From SMWC01 sp963581225 (GTDB lineage: Bacteria; Pseudomonadota; Gammaproteobacteria; Steroidobacterales; Rariloculaceae): a DNA stretch of 19,556 nucleotides. Under the pieces are notes generated by a model. The model was not told the DNA's origin and made no database searches. It saw only the letters and a program-made list of their open reading frames with translations. Position numbers and translations under genes: made by a program. The stretch is taken from NCBI GenBank assembly GCA_963581225.1, contig CAUZMW010000050.1, positions 1 through 19,556 of the forward strand, given 5' to 3'. The first letter of the stretch is position 1. Each line of letters opens with the position of its first letter. Positions 6,251 through 14,172 of this stretch are shown piece after piece.

Positions 6251-7717
6251 GTGCCCGCACGCGCAGACGACCTGGACATTCGCGACGATTTTTCGCTGCT
6301 AATCGGCGGCGAACTCGTCACGGGCGACAATTGGCTGGATGTTATCAATCCGGCCACCGAGCAGGTCTTCGCCCGCTGTCCGGCGGCGAGTGAGGTTCAA
6401 TTGGATGCGGCAATCGCTGCCGCACAGAGCGCATTTCCCGTCTGGAGCCGACTCGATTACGAGGCGCGAGCAATTTACGTCAAGCGATATACGGCACTCC
6501 TCGCCGAGCACTACGACGAGCTGACCGTGCTGCTGGTCAGGGAGCAAGGCAAACCGATCGCACAGGCGCGCGCCGAGCTGGATTCCTGCCTGCAACAGGC
6601 GGACGACACGGTCGGCCTGCAGATACCCGTCGAGCTGCTGGTCGAGGACGACACCCACCGCATCGAGCTGCATTATCGGCCACTCGGCGTCATCGGCATC
6701 ATCACGCCTTGGAATGCCCCCGCCGCCCTTGCATTGGGGTCGCTGAGCTCGGCCGTGTACACGGGTAACACGGTTGTCATCAAGCCGTCTCCGTACACGC
6801 CGCTGACGACACTCAAGATGGGCGAACTGGCTCAGGAGATCTTCCCGCCAGGCGTCGTAAACATTGTGGCCGGAGGCGACGAACTCGGCCGTCAACTGAC
6901 CGAGCATCCCGAAGTTCAGAAGATTTCATTCACCGGTTCCGTGGCGACCGGCAAGAAAGTGCTCGCGAGTACCGCGCCGAGCTTGAAACGCGTCACGCTT
7001 GAATTAGGTGGTAACGATCCGGCGATTGTGCTGGACGATGCCAATCCCAAAGCGATCGCCAAGAGACTATTCTTCGCCTGCTTCGTTAACAGCGGCCAGG
7101 TCTGTATGGCGATCAAAAGGATTTACGCACACGAAGATATCTATGAAGAACTCTGTGACGTACTCGCAGAAGAAGCGCGAACGGCTCCCTACGGCGATGG
7201 CCTGGATCCGAATAACAGGCTCGGGCCATTGCAGAACAAGATGCAGTACGACAAAGTCGTGGACATCTTCGAGGAGACGAAACGCTGCGGCGCACGGATT
7301 CTCGCGGGCGGCGACGTACCGGATCGACCCGGCTATTTCCTACCGCCGACCTATGTGACCGACATCGATGAGGACAGTCGCCTCGTCAGAGAAGAGCAGT
7401 TCGGCCCGATCGTGCCGATCTTGAAGTTCAAGGATCCTGAAGACGCGATTCGGCGCGCCAACGATACTCGCTATGGACTGAGCGGCTCGGTCTGGACCAC
7501 GGACTCGGAGCGCGGCAAAGACATCGCCCAGCGACTCGAGGTCGGCACCGCTTGGGTTAATCAACACCGGGCAATATCCGCCTATGTGCCGTTTGGCGGC
7601 GCCAAGGAATCGGGCATGGGGCGCCAGCACTCGGTCCTCGGCCTTAAGGGCTATATGGAACCGCAGGTTATCAGCGTCACGGATCAGGGATCGGGAGAGC
7701 GCAATGTTATTCGGTGA
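6251..7717 (+). CDS. Aldehyde dehydrogenase family protein (NAD(P)+-dependent)
   Basis: Oxidises an aldehyde to its acid in the cytoplasm; substrate not identifiable. With GTG 6251 as start it has 488 aa, the usual family size. Catalytic residues are in place: N155 (TPWNAP), general base E251 (TLELGGND) and nucleophile C285 (NSGQVCMAIKR), with the normal E-to-C spacing of 34. A SFTGSVATGKKV segment matches the NAD-binding region. GTG 6251 has GGAG at 6240-6243, seven bases upstream; the frame extends back to a TTG at 6164, but that part lies in the gap next to the hairpin and looks non-coding. The 3' end overlaps the permease gene by 14 bases, so the two are co-transcribed. Function beyond family level is not assigned. 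Confidence 0.9.
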   Translation: MPARADDLDIRDDFSLLIGGELVTGDNWLDVINPATEQVFARCPAASEVQLDAAIAAAQSAFPVWSRLDYEARAIYVKRYTALLAEHYDELTVLLVREQGKPIAQARAELDSCLQQADDTVGLQIPVELLVEDDTHRIELHYRPLGVIGIITPWNAPAALALGSLSSAVYTGNTVVIKPSPYTPLTTLKMGELAQEIFPPGVVNIVAGGDELGRQLTEHPEVQKISFTGSVATGKKVLASTAPSLKRVTLELGGNDPAIVLDDANPKAIAKRLFFACFVNSGQVCMAIKRIYAHEDIYEELCDVLAEEARTAPYGDGLDPNNRLGPLQNKMQYDKVVDIFEETKRCGARILAGGDVPDRPGYFLPPTYVTDIDEDSRLVREEQFGPIVPILKFKDPEDAIRRANDTRYGLSGSVWTTDSERGKDIAQRLEVGTAWVNQHRAISAYVPFGGAKESGMGRQHSVLGLKGYMEPQVISVTDQGSGERNVIR

Positions 7718-8912
7718 GACCTTACGCGTCGCGCTGCAGTCAATCAGGGCGAATTTGTTTCGCGCGGCCCTGACCATGCTCGGTATCGTCATCGGCGTCG
7801 CCGCCGTGATCACCATGCTGGCCGCCGGCTCGGGCGCGCAGAGAGCTGTCGAAGAGCAGATTGAGGCGCTCGGTGCAAACGTATTGAGCATCTCCGCTCA
7901 GAGTTGGTTCCTGCGCGGCGTGTCGCGGCAGCAACTGACGCTCGAAGTGGAGGATGTCTGGGCGCTCGAAGAGAAGTCCAAGTACATCGATCTCGTTGTA
8001 CCGAGTCTACAGGATCGCGGCCAAATCAAGTATGGTAACCGAAATCTTAATCTGCGGCTGGTTGGCACGACGAGCGGCTATACGGAACTAAGAGGTTACG
8101 AAGTCGAGTACGGAGAGATGTTCACTCGTGCCGACGATGAGAGCAAACAACGCGTCGCTGTACTCGGCGGTGCAATACCGCAGCAACTCGAGTTAGACGA
8201 CCCCGGAGAGATCGTCGGTCAGCAGGTGGCCATCCGCGGAGTGCCCTTCACTATTATCGGCGTGTTGGCCGAGGTGGGATCCGACAGAAACAGTCCCGAC
8301 GAACGCGTTCTGATGCCGTTACGCACGGCGGAGTCACGCGTCCTGGGCTCGGAAGACCTCGACGAGATAAGCGTTCGAATCGCGGACGGCGTGCCGCCCG
8401 AAGTCGCGATGGTGGATATCGAGCGCGTACTGCGGACGGAGCATCGGATATTGCCCGGACAGCCGAACGACTTCGTGATCTTCGATCAAAAACAATTTCT
8501 CGAGACCCGAGAACAGGCGACGCAGACGTTTACGTTACTGCTTGCCAGCATCGCGGGCGTGAGCCTCGTCGTTGGCGGGATCGGCATCATGAATATCATG
8601 CTCGTCTCGGTCACCGAAAGGACCCGTGAAATCGGCGTGCGCATGGCGCTTGGCGCCACCCGTCTCAACATCATGCTGCAGTTCCTGATCGAGTCCACGG
8701 TGTTATGCATGCTGGGTGGACTCACGGGAGTACTTGCCGGCTGGGGTCTGGCCGTACTGCTGTCGAATACGGCAGGTTGGGCCGTCTACGTATCGCCGGA
8801 ATCGGTCATACTATCGTTCGCGTTCAGTGTCGGCGTCGGCCTGTTCTTCGGCATTTTACCTGCCAGACGAGCGGCGAACCTCGACCCGATCGACGCGCTA
8901 CGTTACGAGTAA
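7704..8912 (+). CDS. MacB/FtsX-family ABC transporter permease (orphan)
   Basis: A 402-aa inner-membrane permease of the MacB type: one N-terminal membrane helix (about residues 20-42, ALTMLGIVIGVAAVITMLAA), a periplasmic MacB_PCD-like domain (about 50-270), then three helices near the C-terminus. The signatures GGIGIMNIMLVSVTERTREI and GVRMALGATRLNIMLQFLIE are typical. Such proteins do not form a channel; they transmit ATP-driven motion for efflux or lipoprotein work, and need a separate ATPase and usually a periplasmic adaptor. Neither is encoded here. ATG 7704 has GGGAG seven bases upstream and overlaps the aldehyde dehydrogenase end by 14 bases. The convergent MFS gene ends 16 bases downstream. 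Confidence 0.9.
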   Translation: MLFGETLRVALQSIRANLFRAALTMLGIVIGVAAVITMLAAGSGAQRAVEEQIEALGANVLSISAQSWFLRGVSRQQLTLEVEDVWALEEKSKYIDLVVPSLQDRGQIKYGNRNLNLRLVGTTSGYTELRGYEVEYGEMFTRADDESKQRVAVLGGAIPQQLELDDPGEIVGQQVAIRGVPFTIIGVLAEVGSDRNSPDERVLMPLRTAESRVLGSEDLDEISVRIADGVPPEVAMVDIERVLRTEHRILPGQPNDFVIFDQKQFLETREQATQTFTLLLASIAGVSLVVGGIGIMNIMLVSVTERTREIGVRMALGATRLNIMLQFLIESTVLCMLGGLTGVLAGWGLAVLLSNTAGWAVYVSPESVILSFAFSVGVGLFFGILPARRAANLDPIDALRYE

Positions 8913-8928
8913 CTCGGATAGCGGAAAC

Positions 8929-10140
8929 TCAACCGGGTGAACGCGGCACGGAGTCGCGCCGGCGAGAGTAATGCAGCGTCTCGGGAACAAGAAACAGAAA
9001 CGAGCCGGCGCCCAATAACCCGAGCCCGGCGACTGCGAAGCTCGCCGTCCCCAGTGTCGCGATATTCACCAGAACACCCGCGATCAAAGGCCCGCTGACA
9101 ACGCCCAGGTCGCCGAGCAGACGCCACACGCCGAGAAACTGACTACGCCGGTCCGCGGGCGCCATATCCGTTCCGAGGATCATGACGATACCCGTGCTCA
9201 GCCCGTCCGCAAACGCCAGCACCAGCCCGGCCCCCAGCAGACTGTAGAAGCCCTGAGAAAACGGTAGCAGCGTCAGGCCCAGGACGAAAACCAACATCGC
9301 CGGGACTCCTGTCCACTTTCTCCCCCAGCGATCCATGATGACACCCACGGGATAGAACAATGACATAGCGAGCGCCGCACACAGGGAGTAGATGAGACCA
9401 ATCGTGGCGACGTCCAGCCCGGCCATGATTCCGAACAACGGCACGAGTAGTTGCTGAGTCGCGCGCATCAGTTGAATAGTGAGCGCCGCGAACCCCGCCG
9501 TCGCGAATAAACGCCGATTGCCGTCGAGCGTGCGCCCGATGACCGCAAGAACGGTCGCTTTGACTGTCTGCTCGGGCCGAATATTCTCTGTATACCCGAC
9601 CACGATGACGGTAGCCAACAGGGCAAAGACTGCCCCCGCGACGAAGGCGACCGGGTAACCGTACAACCCCACGATGAACCCGCCGGCGACCGGGCCGATG
9701 AAGAACCCGGAGCGATTGATGCCGGCCATAACGGCGATCGCCCGCCCACGCTCGGCCGGCGCGCAGCTATCGGTGATATAGGACTGCCTTCCCAGGAACC
9801 AGGCAGCCATGCTGCCGCCCAGAGGAATCGCCAGCAGTGGCAGGACCCAGTCCGCCGAGGCAACCGCCAGCGCGAGCATCACCAGCACGTGCGTAATGAG
9901 GCCGCCTAGCAGTAGGGTCTTATCACCAAAACGGCCGGCCAGCATGCCGGCCGGTACGTCGAACACGAGAATACCGAGACCGCGGAAACCGACCACAAGC
10001 GCCGAATAAGCGGGGCTATCGAGCACCTGCAACGCATACAGCGGCAGCAAGAGAATCATCGCCTGGTTGCTGATTGCCATCAGGAACGATGGCACGTAGA
10101 TTGGGATCAGCAGCCGATCGTACGGAGAGGGCAACGGCAT
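8929..10140 (-). CDS. MFS transporter
   Basis: A 403-aa major facilitator superfamily protein with about twelve hydrophobic segments. The loop 2-3 motif appears as DVPAGMLAGRFGDKTLLLGG, and a second-half equivalent as PVGVIMDRWGRKWTG. Such transporters exchange small molecules across the inner membrane; the composition suggests drug or metabolite efflux but substrate cannot be assigned. It lies 37 bases downstream of the aminotransferase gene on the same strand, so probably in one operon. The Shine-Dalgarno is weak. The gene is convergent with the permease gene, 16 bases apart. Family call firm, role unknown. Confidence 0.88.
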   Translation of the reverse strand: MPLPSPYDRLLIPIYVPSFLMAISNQAMILLLPLYALQVLDSPAYSALVVGFRGLGILVFDVPAGMLAGRFGDKTLLLGGLITHVLVMLALAVASADWVLPLLAIPLGGSMAAWFLGRQSYITDSCAPAERGRAIAVMAGINRSGFFIGPVAGGFIVGLYGYPVAFVAGAVFALLATVIVVGYTENIRPEQTVKATVLAVIGRTLDGNRRLFATAGFAALTIQLMRATQQLLVPLFGIMAGLDVATIGLIYSLCAALAMSLFYPVGVIMDRWGRKWTGVPAMLVFVLGLTLLPFSQGFYSLLGAGLVLAFADGLSTGIVMILGTDMAPADRRSQFLGVWRLLGDLGVVSGPLIAGVLVNIATLGTASFAVAGLGLLGAGSFLFLVPETLHYSRRRDSVPRSPG

Positions 10141-10177
10141 TGCTTAGCCCGCCGTACGAGCGACTACGCTGTGCCCG

Positions 10178-11368
10178 TTAAAGAACCGCTACGATCGCGT
10201 CGGCGACGGTATCGGCATTGGATCGATTCACACCGGCAACATTGATGCGGCTGGATTCCACCATGTAGACATGGAATTCCTCACGGAGTCTAACCACCTG
10301 CTCCCTGGAGATGCCGAGAAAAGAGAACATGCCGCGCTCTTGAGCAATAAACGAGAAGTCACTTGGCGAATGTCGCTCCACTAATTTGTCGACCAGCAAG
10401 CGGCGCAAGTCATTTAAGCGATTGCGCATCTCGCCCAACTCTTCGATCCACAGCGCTCGCAACGCGTCGTCACGAAAAACCGCTGCAACGATGGCTGCGC
10501 CATGGTCAGGCGGCATCGAGTATATCCCTCGTGCAACGTTCGATGCGTTGCTCAGCGCGAGCTTCGCCGCGTCTGCGTTTCTCGAAACAACACTGACCGC
10601 GCCCACACGTTCGCGGTAAAGCCCCAGGTTTTTCGAGCACGACGCTACGACTACGACCTCCGGTAATCGCTCAGCCATCAATCGAACACCGAAAGCATCT
10701 TCGTCGAGCCCCTGGCTCAGCCCCTGATAGGCGATATCGATGAATGGCACGATGCCGCGGCGTTCGAATAACTCCGCGAGCGTCTGCCACTGTTCCTGAG
10801 ACAGATCCGCGCCGCTCGGATTGTGGCAACAGCCGTGCAGTAACACGAGCTCGCCGGCATCCAACTTCTCAAATGTCTTCAGCATGGCGTCGAAGTCGAT
10901 GCGATGATTCTCGTAATCGTAGTAGGGGTATTGTTCCAGTTTCAGCCCGGCGAGCCGCAATAGCGGCAGATGGTTCGGCCAGGAGGGATCGCTTAACCAT
11001 ACGCGCGCATCGGGCTGGGCGCGCAATATCAGATGGGCAGCGATACACAACCCGCCGCTGCCGCCCGGCGTCTGCACCGTGGAGACGCGGCCATCTCGCA
11101 ACGCCGGATGATCGGCGCCAAACAAGAGCGTTTCCATGCCGGCGTTAAAACCGGCGTTGCCGGCGATCGCCACATAACTCTTAGTCTGCTGCGCCTCGAG
11201 CAGTCGCAGCTCGCCGCGCCGTACACACTCGAGAATGGGCGTGTTCCCGTTTTCGTCCTGATAGACACCGACGCTCAGGTCGATCTTGCCGGGATACTGG
11301 TCCTCACGGAACAAGGCCATGATGCCGAGAATGGCATCGCGCGGTAATACTTCTAACGTTTCGAACAC
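10178..11368 (-). CDS. Aspartate/aromatic amino acid aminotransferase (class I, PLP)
   Basis: Transfers an amino group between an aspartate- or aromatic-type amino acid and a 2-oxoacid in the cytoplasm. The 396-aa protein has the full family set: DLSVGVYQDENG near the N-terminus, SDPSWPNH with the substrate-site Trp, CHNPSGAD with the PLP-site Asn, FIDIAYQG with Asp and Tyr, and the PLP lysine K246 in SCSKNLGLYRERVGA. ARGIYSMPPDHGA and SSRINVAG carry the two substrate-carboxylate arginines. The start is GTG 11368 with GAGGA six bases upstream. Position between a Nramp-like gene and an MFS gene suggests an operon. AspC- versus TyrB-like preference is not resolved. Confidence 0.92.
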   Translation of the reverse strand: MFETLEVLPRDAILGIMALFREDQYPGKIDLSVGVYQDENGNTPILECVRRGELRLLEAQQTKSYVAIAGNAGFNAGMETLLFGADHPALRDGRVSTVQTPGGSGGLCIAAHLILRAQPDARVWLSDPSWPNHLPLLRLAGLKLEQYPYYDYENHRIDFDAMLKTFEKLDAGELVLLHGCCHNPSGADLSQEQWQTLAELFERRGIVPFIDIAYQGLSQGLDEDAFGVRLMAERLPEVVVVASCSKNLGLYRERVGAVSVVSRNADAAKLALSNASNVARGIYSMPPDHGAAIVAAVFRDDALRALWIEELGEMRNRLNDLRRLLVDKLVERHSPSDFSFIAQERGMFSFLGISREQVVRLREEFHVYMVESSRINVAGVNRSNADTVADAIVAVL

Positions 11369-11416
11369 GATCGATCCTCAGGCGGGTGAACGGCACCGCA
11401 GGCTCAGGGAGCTGCG

Positions 11417-11459
11417 ACCCGGCACGAAAGATACAGCAGAACGGAAAAAGGTGCCGGGT
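11417..11459. repeat. Inverted repeat between Nramp-like and aminotransferase genes
   Basis: ACCCGGCAC (11417-11425) and GTGCCGGGT (11451-11459) are perfect complements with a 25-base spacer containing AAAAAGG. It lies just after the Nramp-like stop on the minus strand. No T-run follows, so it is not a standard terminator; it might be an mRNA-processing hairpin or a degenerate REP-like element. Confidence 0.45.
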
Positions 11460-11468
11460 TTATCCTTG

Positions 11469-12980
11469 CTAGCCGAACAATGAGATACCGAATAAGCGCT
11501 GCAGGATCAGAATTAGGCACATTCCGCTAAACACGACGAAACTAAGCCAGCCGAACCAGGTCGCGAAAGTCGATGGATAAAACATCTTGTCTTCTTTCGG
11601 AATAATGGTGAGACAGTAGTAGAGATTCAGGAAGAAGATAACGGGCGCAACGAAAAAGGCGAGCGCCGAGGCGACCAGTACCAGGAACACCGGACGCGGC
11701 AGCCCCGCGATGATCGCGACGGAGGCAACCAGCGAAAACACCATGCTGATCCGATAGATGTTGTACTCCGAGTACCAGCGGCTCCGGTTTTCCTCGCCGA
11801 TATCTTCGCGGGCTATTCCGGGAAGTGCGGCTGTGCAGCGGAATAGGTTTCGGCTACACGCGCCCACGACGCGCGGCCAACCGTCGAAGTAGTTGAACGC
11901 GGTCGAGAATGTCGCCGCGAGAGCGCCCATCAGGAAGATGATCATCGCGCCAGGCCCGATGCTGTCGGTGAAGATTGTCGCGATCTCGCCGATGACGGCA
12001 TTACCCGCAACTTCACTCGGATACATCCACACAGCGGCCAGCAACAAGAAGACGCTCGCGAGAATAAACGAGATCAAATGACCCGCGCGAAAATCCCAGA
12101 GTCCGATCTTGAACCAACGGCGACAGTACTCCCGCGCGTGGTCCGGTAGTCGCAATGTGTCGACACTCAGATCTCTCTCTCCGTCAGTGAACGGGTCGTA
12201 AGGCTTCGCCAGACCGCGCGCCTCAAGCTCGCCTCGAATCCGGCCCATGCCGACTTTCTTCGCTTTACCCCATTCGGAGGCTTGTAGCGAGACATCGATA
12301 CCGGTCGGAAGCAGCCCAAGAAACGACGCAATGATCAGCCACGAGCCTTCGGGGGCATCGAGCCGGAAGAAATGTACAAATTCGCTGACCGGTGCCGGCT
12401 GGACGAAGTAAACGCCTATCGTACAGACGATCAGAAATCCGGCGGCGATTTTTGTCACGACTTCGACGGCGGCGTAGTTGCCGCGGAGGATGATCAAGAC
12501 CGAGGCGATGCCTAAAACCAAACCATACAGTGCCAACTCCATGTCGTCCTCAAGACCGGGGATATCGAAGCCGACATACTGATGGATCAGATAGAACACA
12601 ACCGCTGCCGCAGCGATCAAACGTCCGGCTTGACCGATAGCGGACTGAATGATCGTGGTGACCAGCACGTACCATACGGGGAGTTTCATCCAGGCTGTCG
12701 AGTACGCGTCCAGCATGCTACGCCCGGTGGCATTCGTGAAACGGAACGCCATCTCGAAGCCGTAGTACTTAAAGACGTAGGCAACAGGAAGACACCACAG
12801 CAGCGCATACTCGAATCTTCCGCCCGCGACCGGCGCGGTGATCAGATGACTCGTGCCGATGCCTGTCATCATCAGGATCATGCCGGGACCGAAGTGGCCG
12901 AACAGACTTCCGGGCGCCATTGACGGCAACTCCAGTTTGTCCAGTTCGTCTTCGTGCGTATTGGTTGTTGTTTCGCTCAT
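11469..12980 (-). CDS. Nramp-family transporter with non-canonical metal-site motifs
   Basis: A 503-aa inner-membrane protein with about eleven hydrophobic segments that aligns with the Nramp (SLC11/MntH) fold. In TM1, GPGMILMMTGIGTSHL (31-46) aligns without gaps to the Nramp segment containing DPGN, and the downstream GGRFEYALLW matches the usual GxQFGYxLLW. The four metal-binding positions DPGN are GTSH here (42-45). In the TM6 region, GIDVSLQASEW has no recognisable MPH motif. The length exceeds MntH (about 410-440) because of a charged loop near residues 240-285. Classical Mn2+/Fe2+ transport is therefore doubtful; another ion or substrate is possible. Probably first gene of an operon with the aminotransferase and MFS genes. 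Confidence 0.82.
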   Translation of the reverse strand: MSETTTNTHEDELDKLELPSMAPGSLFGHFGPGMILMMTGIGTSHLITAPVAGGRFEYALLWCLPVAYVFKYYGFEMAFRFTNATGRSMLDAYSTAWMKLPVWYVLVTTIIQSAIGQAGRLIAAAAVVFYLIHQYVGFDIPGLEDDMELALYGLVLGIASVLIILRGNYAAVEVVTKIAAGFLIVCTIGVYFVQPAPVSEFVHFFRLDAPEGSWLIIASFLGLLPTGIDVSLQASEWGKAKKVGMGRIRGELEARGLAKPYDPFTDGERDLSVDTLRLPDHAREYCRRWFKIGLWDFRAGHLISFILASVFLLLAAVWMYPSEVAGNAVIGEIATIFTDSIGPGAMIIFLMGALAATFSTAFNYFDGWPRVVGACSRNLFRCTAALPGIAREDIGEENRSRWYSEYNIYRISMVFSLVASVAIIAGLPRPVFLVLVASALAFFVAPVIFFLNLYYCLTIIPKEDKMFYPSTFATWFGWLSFVVFSGMCLILILQRLFGISLFG

Positions 12981-13009
12981 AACGGGCCGTACCCCCTCAG
13001 GACTGCGTC

Positions 13010-13038
13010 TTTATAGCGGGAACCGGCGGTGGTATCAA
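13010..13038 (-). promoter_or_regulatory. Predicted sigma-70 promoter of the Nramp-like gene
   Basis: On the minus strand TTGATA (13038-13033) and TATAAA (13015-13010) are separated by exactly 17 bases; each hexamer matches consensus at five of six positions. The predicted start is near 13003, leaving a leader of about 23 bases before ATG 12980. This is the best-formed promoter in the window. Confidence 0.6.
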
Positions 13039-13095
13039 ACGGGCAGCCGGACGGGAACCGGTTAGAATCATCGGATCCAACAGTAGGAGCGATAG

Positions 13096-14079
13096 ATGAG
13101 AGCAGTCCAGATGGATGGCGTTGGCGGCCCCGAGATCCTGAAACTGGCCGAGGTGGCGACCCCCGAGCCCGACGAAGGCCAGGTGCTCATTAAGGTTGCT
13201 GCGACATCGGTCAACCGAGCCGACATCAGCCAGCGGCTCGGAAACTATCCCCCGCCGAAGGGAGACTCCGAGATCCTGGGTCTTGAGGTCGCGGGCGTCG
13301 TCGAGAAGCTCGGCCCGGGCGTTACCGCCTGTAATCCGGGCGAACGAGTCATGAGTCTCGTCGGTGGTGGCGGGTACGCCGAATACGCGGTTGCGTACGC
13401 GAGCCACCTTATACCGATACCGGAACGTTTGAGCTTTGAGCAAGCTGCGTGTGTAACCGAAACCTACATCACAGCCTATTTGAATATTTTCGACGTGGGC
13501 GGACTCGATGACGGCGAGATCGTGCTGTTGCACGGCGGCGGCGGCGGCGTCAATACGGCCGGGATCCAGCTTTGCAAACAACTGACACCGACGAGCCGTG
13601 TTCTCGTCACGGCATCACCGGGAAAGCTGGAGCGGGTGGCCGAACTCGGCGCCGATCTTGTCATCGACTACCAGAATGAGCCATTCGATGAAGCAGTCAT
13701 TAACGACACCGACCGACACGGCACGGATGTCATCCTCGATCATATCGGTAGCAAATATCTAACGCCCAATCTGAAGGCGTTGGCCGTGACTGGGCGACTC
13801 GTCATCATCGGCGTCATGAGCGGCGCCAAGGCTGAGATTAACCTTGCGCGTCTGATGGTCAAACGTCAGCGCGTGATTGGATCGGTACTGCGGTCCCGCC
13901 CGGTCGACGAGAAGGCCGCTATCACGGCTCGCTTCACTGAACAGGTACTGCCGCTATTCGCAGACGGCAGGATCGAACCGTTGATTCACGAAGTCTTGCC
14001 TCTGGCAGATGTGGCGGACGCGCATCGGGCAATGGAAGCCAGCGAGCATTTCGGCAACATCGTCCTCTCGGTGACGTAA
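13096..14079 (+). CDS. NAD(P)H quinone oxidoreductase, zinc-independent MDR family (PIG3-like)
   Basis: A 327-aa medium-chain dehydrogenase/reductase. It begins MRAVQMDGVGGPEILKLAEV, has NRADISQRLGNYPPPKG and an N-terminal GroES-like half, then a Rossmann half with LLHGGGGGVNTAGIQLCK and VIDYQNEPF. These agree with the quinone oxidoreductase/PIG3 branch, which lacks catalytic zinc and reduces quinones or enoyl substrates with NADPH in the cytoplasm. The nucleotide loop reads HGGGGGVNTAG instead of the common HGGASGVGTAA, an unusual glycine-rich variant. The start ATG 13096 has AGGAG at 13085-13089. The gene is divergent from the Nramp-like gene. Substrate not assigned. Confidence 0.9.
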   Translation: MRAVQMDGVGGPEILKLAEVATPEPDEGQVLIKVAATSVNRADISQRLGNYPPPKGDSEILGLEVAGVVEKLGPGVTACNPGERVMSLVGGGGYAEYAVAYASHLIPIPERLSFEQAACVTETYITAYLNIFDVGGLDDGEIVLLHGGGGGVNTAGIQLCKQLTPTSRVLVTASPGKLERVAELGADLVIDYQNEPFDEAVINDTDRHGTDVILDHIGSKYLTPNLKALAVTGRLVIIGVMSGAKAEINLARLMVKRQRVIGSVLRSRPVDEKAAITARFTEQVLPLFADGRIEPLIHEVLPLADVADAHRAMEASEHFGNIVLSVT

Positions 14080-14097
14080 TGCCCAGAGCCGTCGGTA

Positions 14098-14103
14098 TAT
14101 AAT
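14098..14103 (+). promoter_or_regulatory. Possible -10 box before the DUF3313-like gene
   Basis: A perfect TATAAT lies 19 bases after the quinone oxidoreductase stop. No convincing -35 hexamer is found at 16-18 bases upstream. A start near 14110 would give a leader of about 59 bases. Confidence 0.35.
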
Positions 14104-14145
14104 GATGGTGTCGGCGGCAGCGATCCTCCCGGGGGAGTGCATCGG

Positions 14146-14172
14146 ATGAGCAAGCAGGAACGACACGAGTGA
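14146..14172 (+). other. Possible 8-codon leader ORF ending on the next start codon
   Basis: ATG 14146 follows a strong GGGGGAG (14131-14137) by eight bases and encodes MSKQERHE before TGA 14170-14172. That TGA overlaps GTG 14169 of the next gene (GTGA). It may couple translation of the interrupted downstream gene, or be chance. No homology evidence. Confidence 0.25.

Noticed and set aside
6299..6907. 202-aa minus-strand frame
   Set aside because: Antisense to the aldehyde dehydrogenase, with no signal or motif.
13017..13061. Direct repeat CGGGAACCGG (13017-13026 and 13052-13061) as a regulatory site
   Set aside because: Two GC-rich 10-mers 35 bases apart could be chance; one overlaps the edge of the predicted Nramp-like promoter, but nothing else supports a role.
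12997..13581. 194-aa open frame on the minus strand
   Set aside because: It lies opposite the well-supported quinone oxidoreductase gene and shows no motif; it is an antisense shadow.
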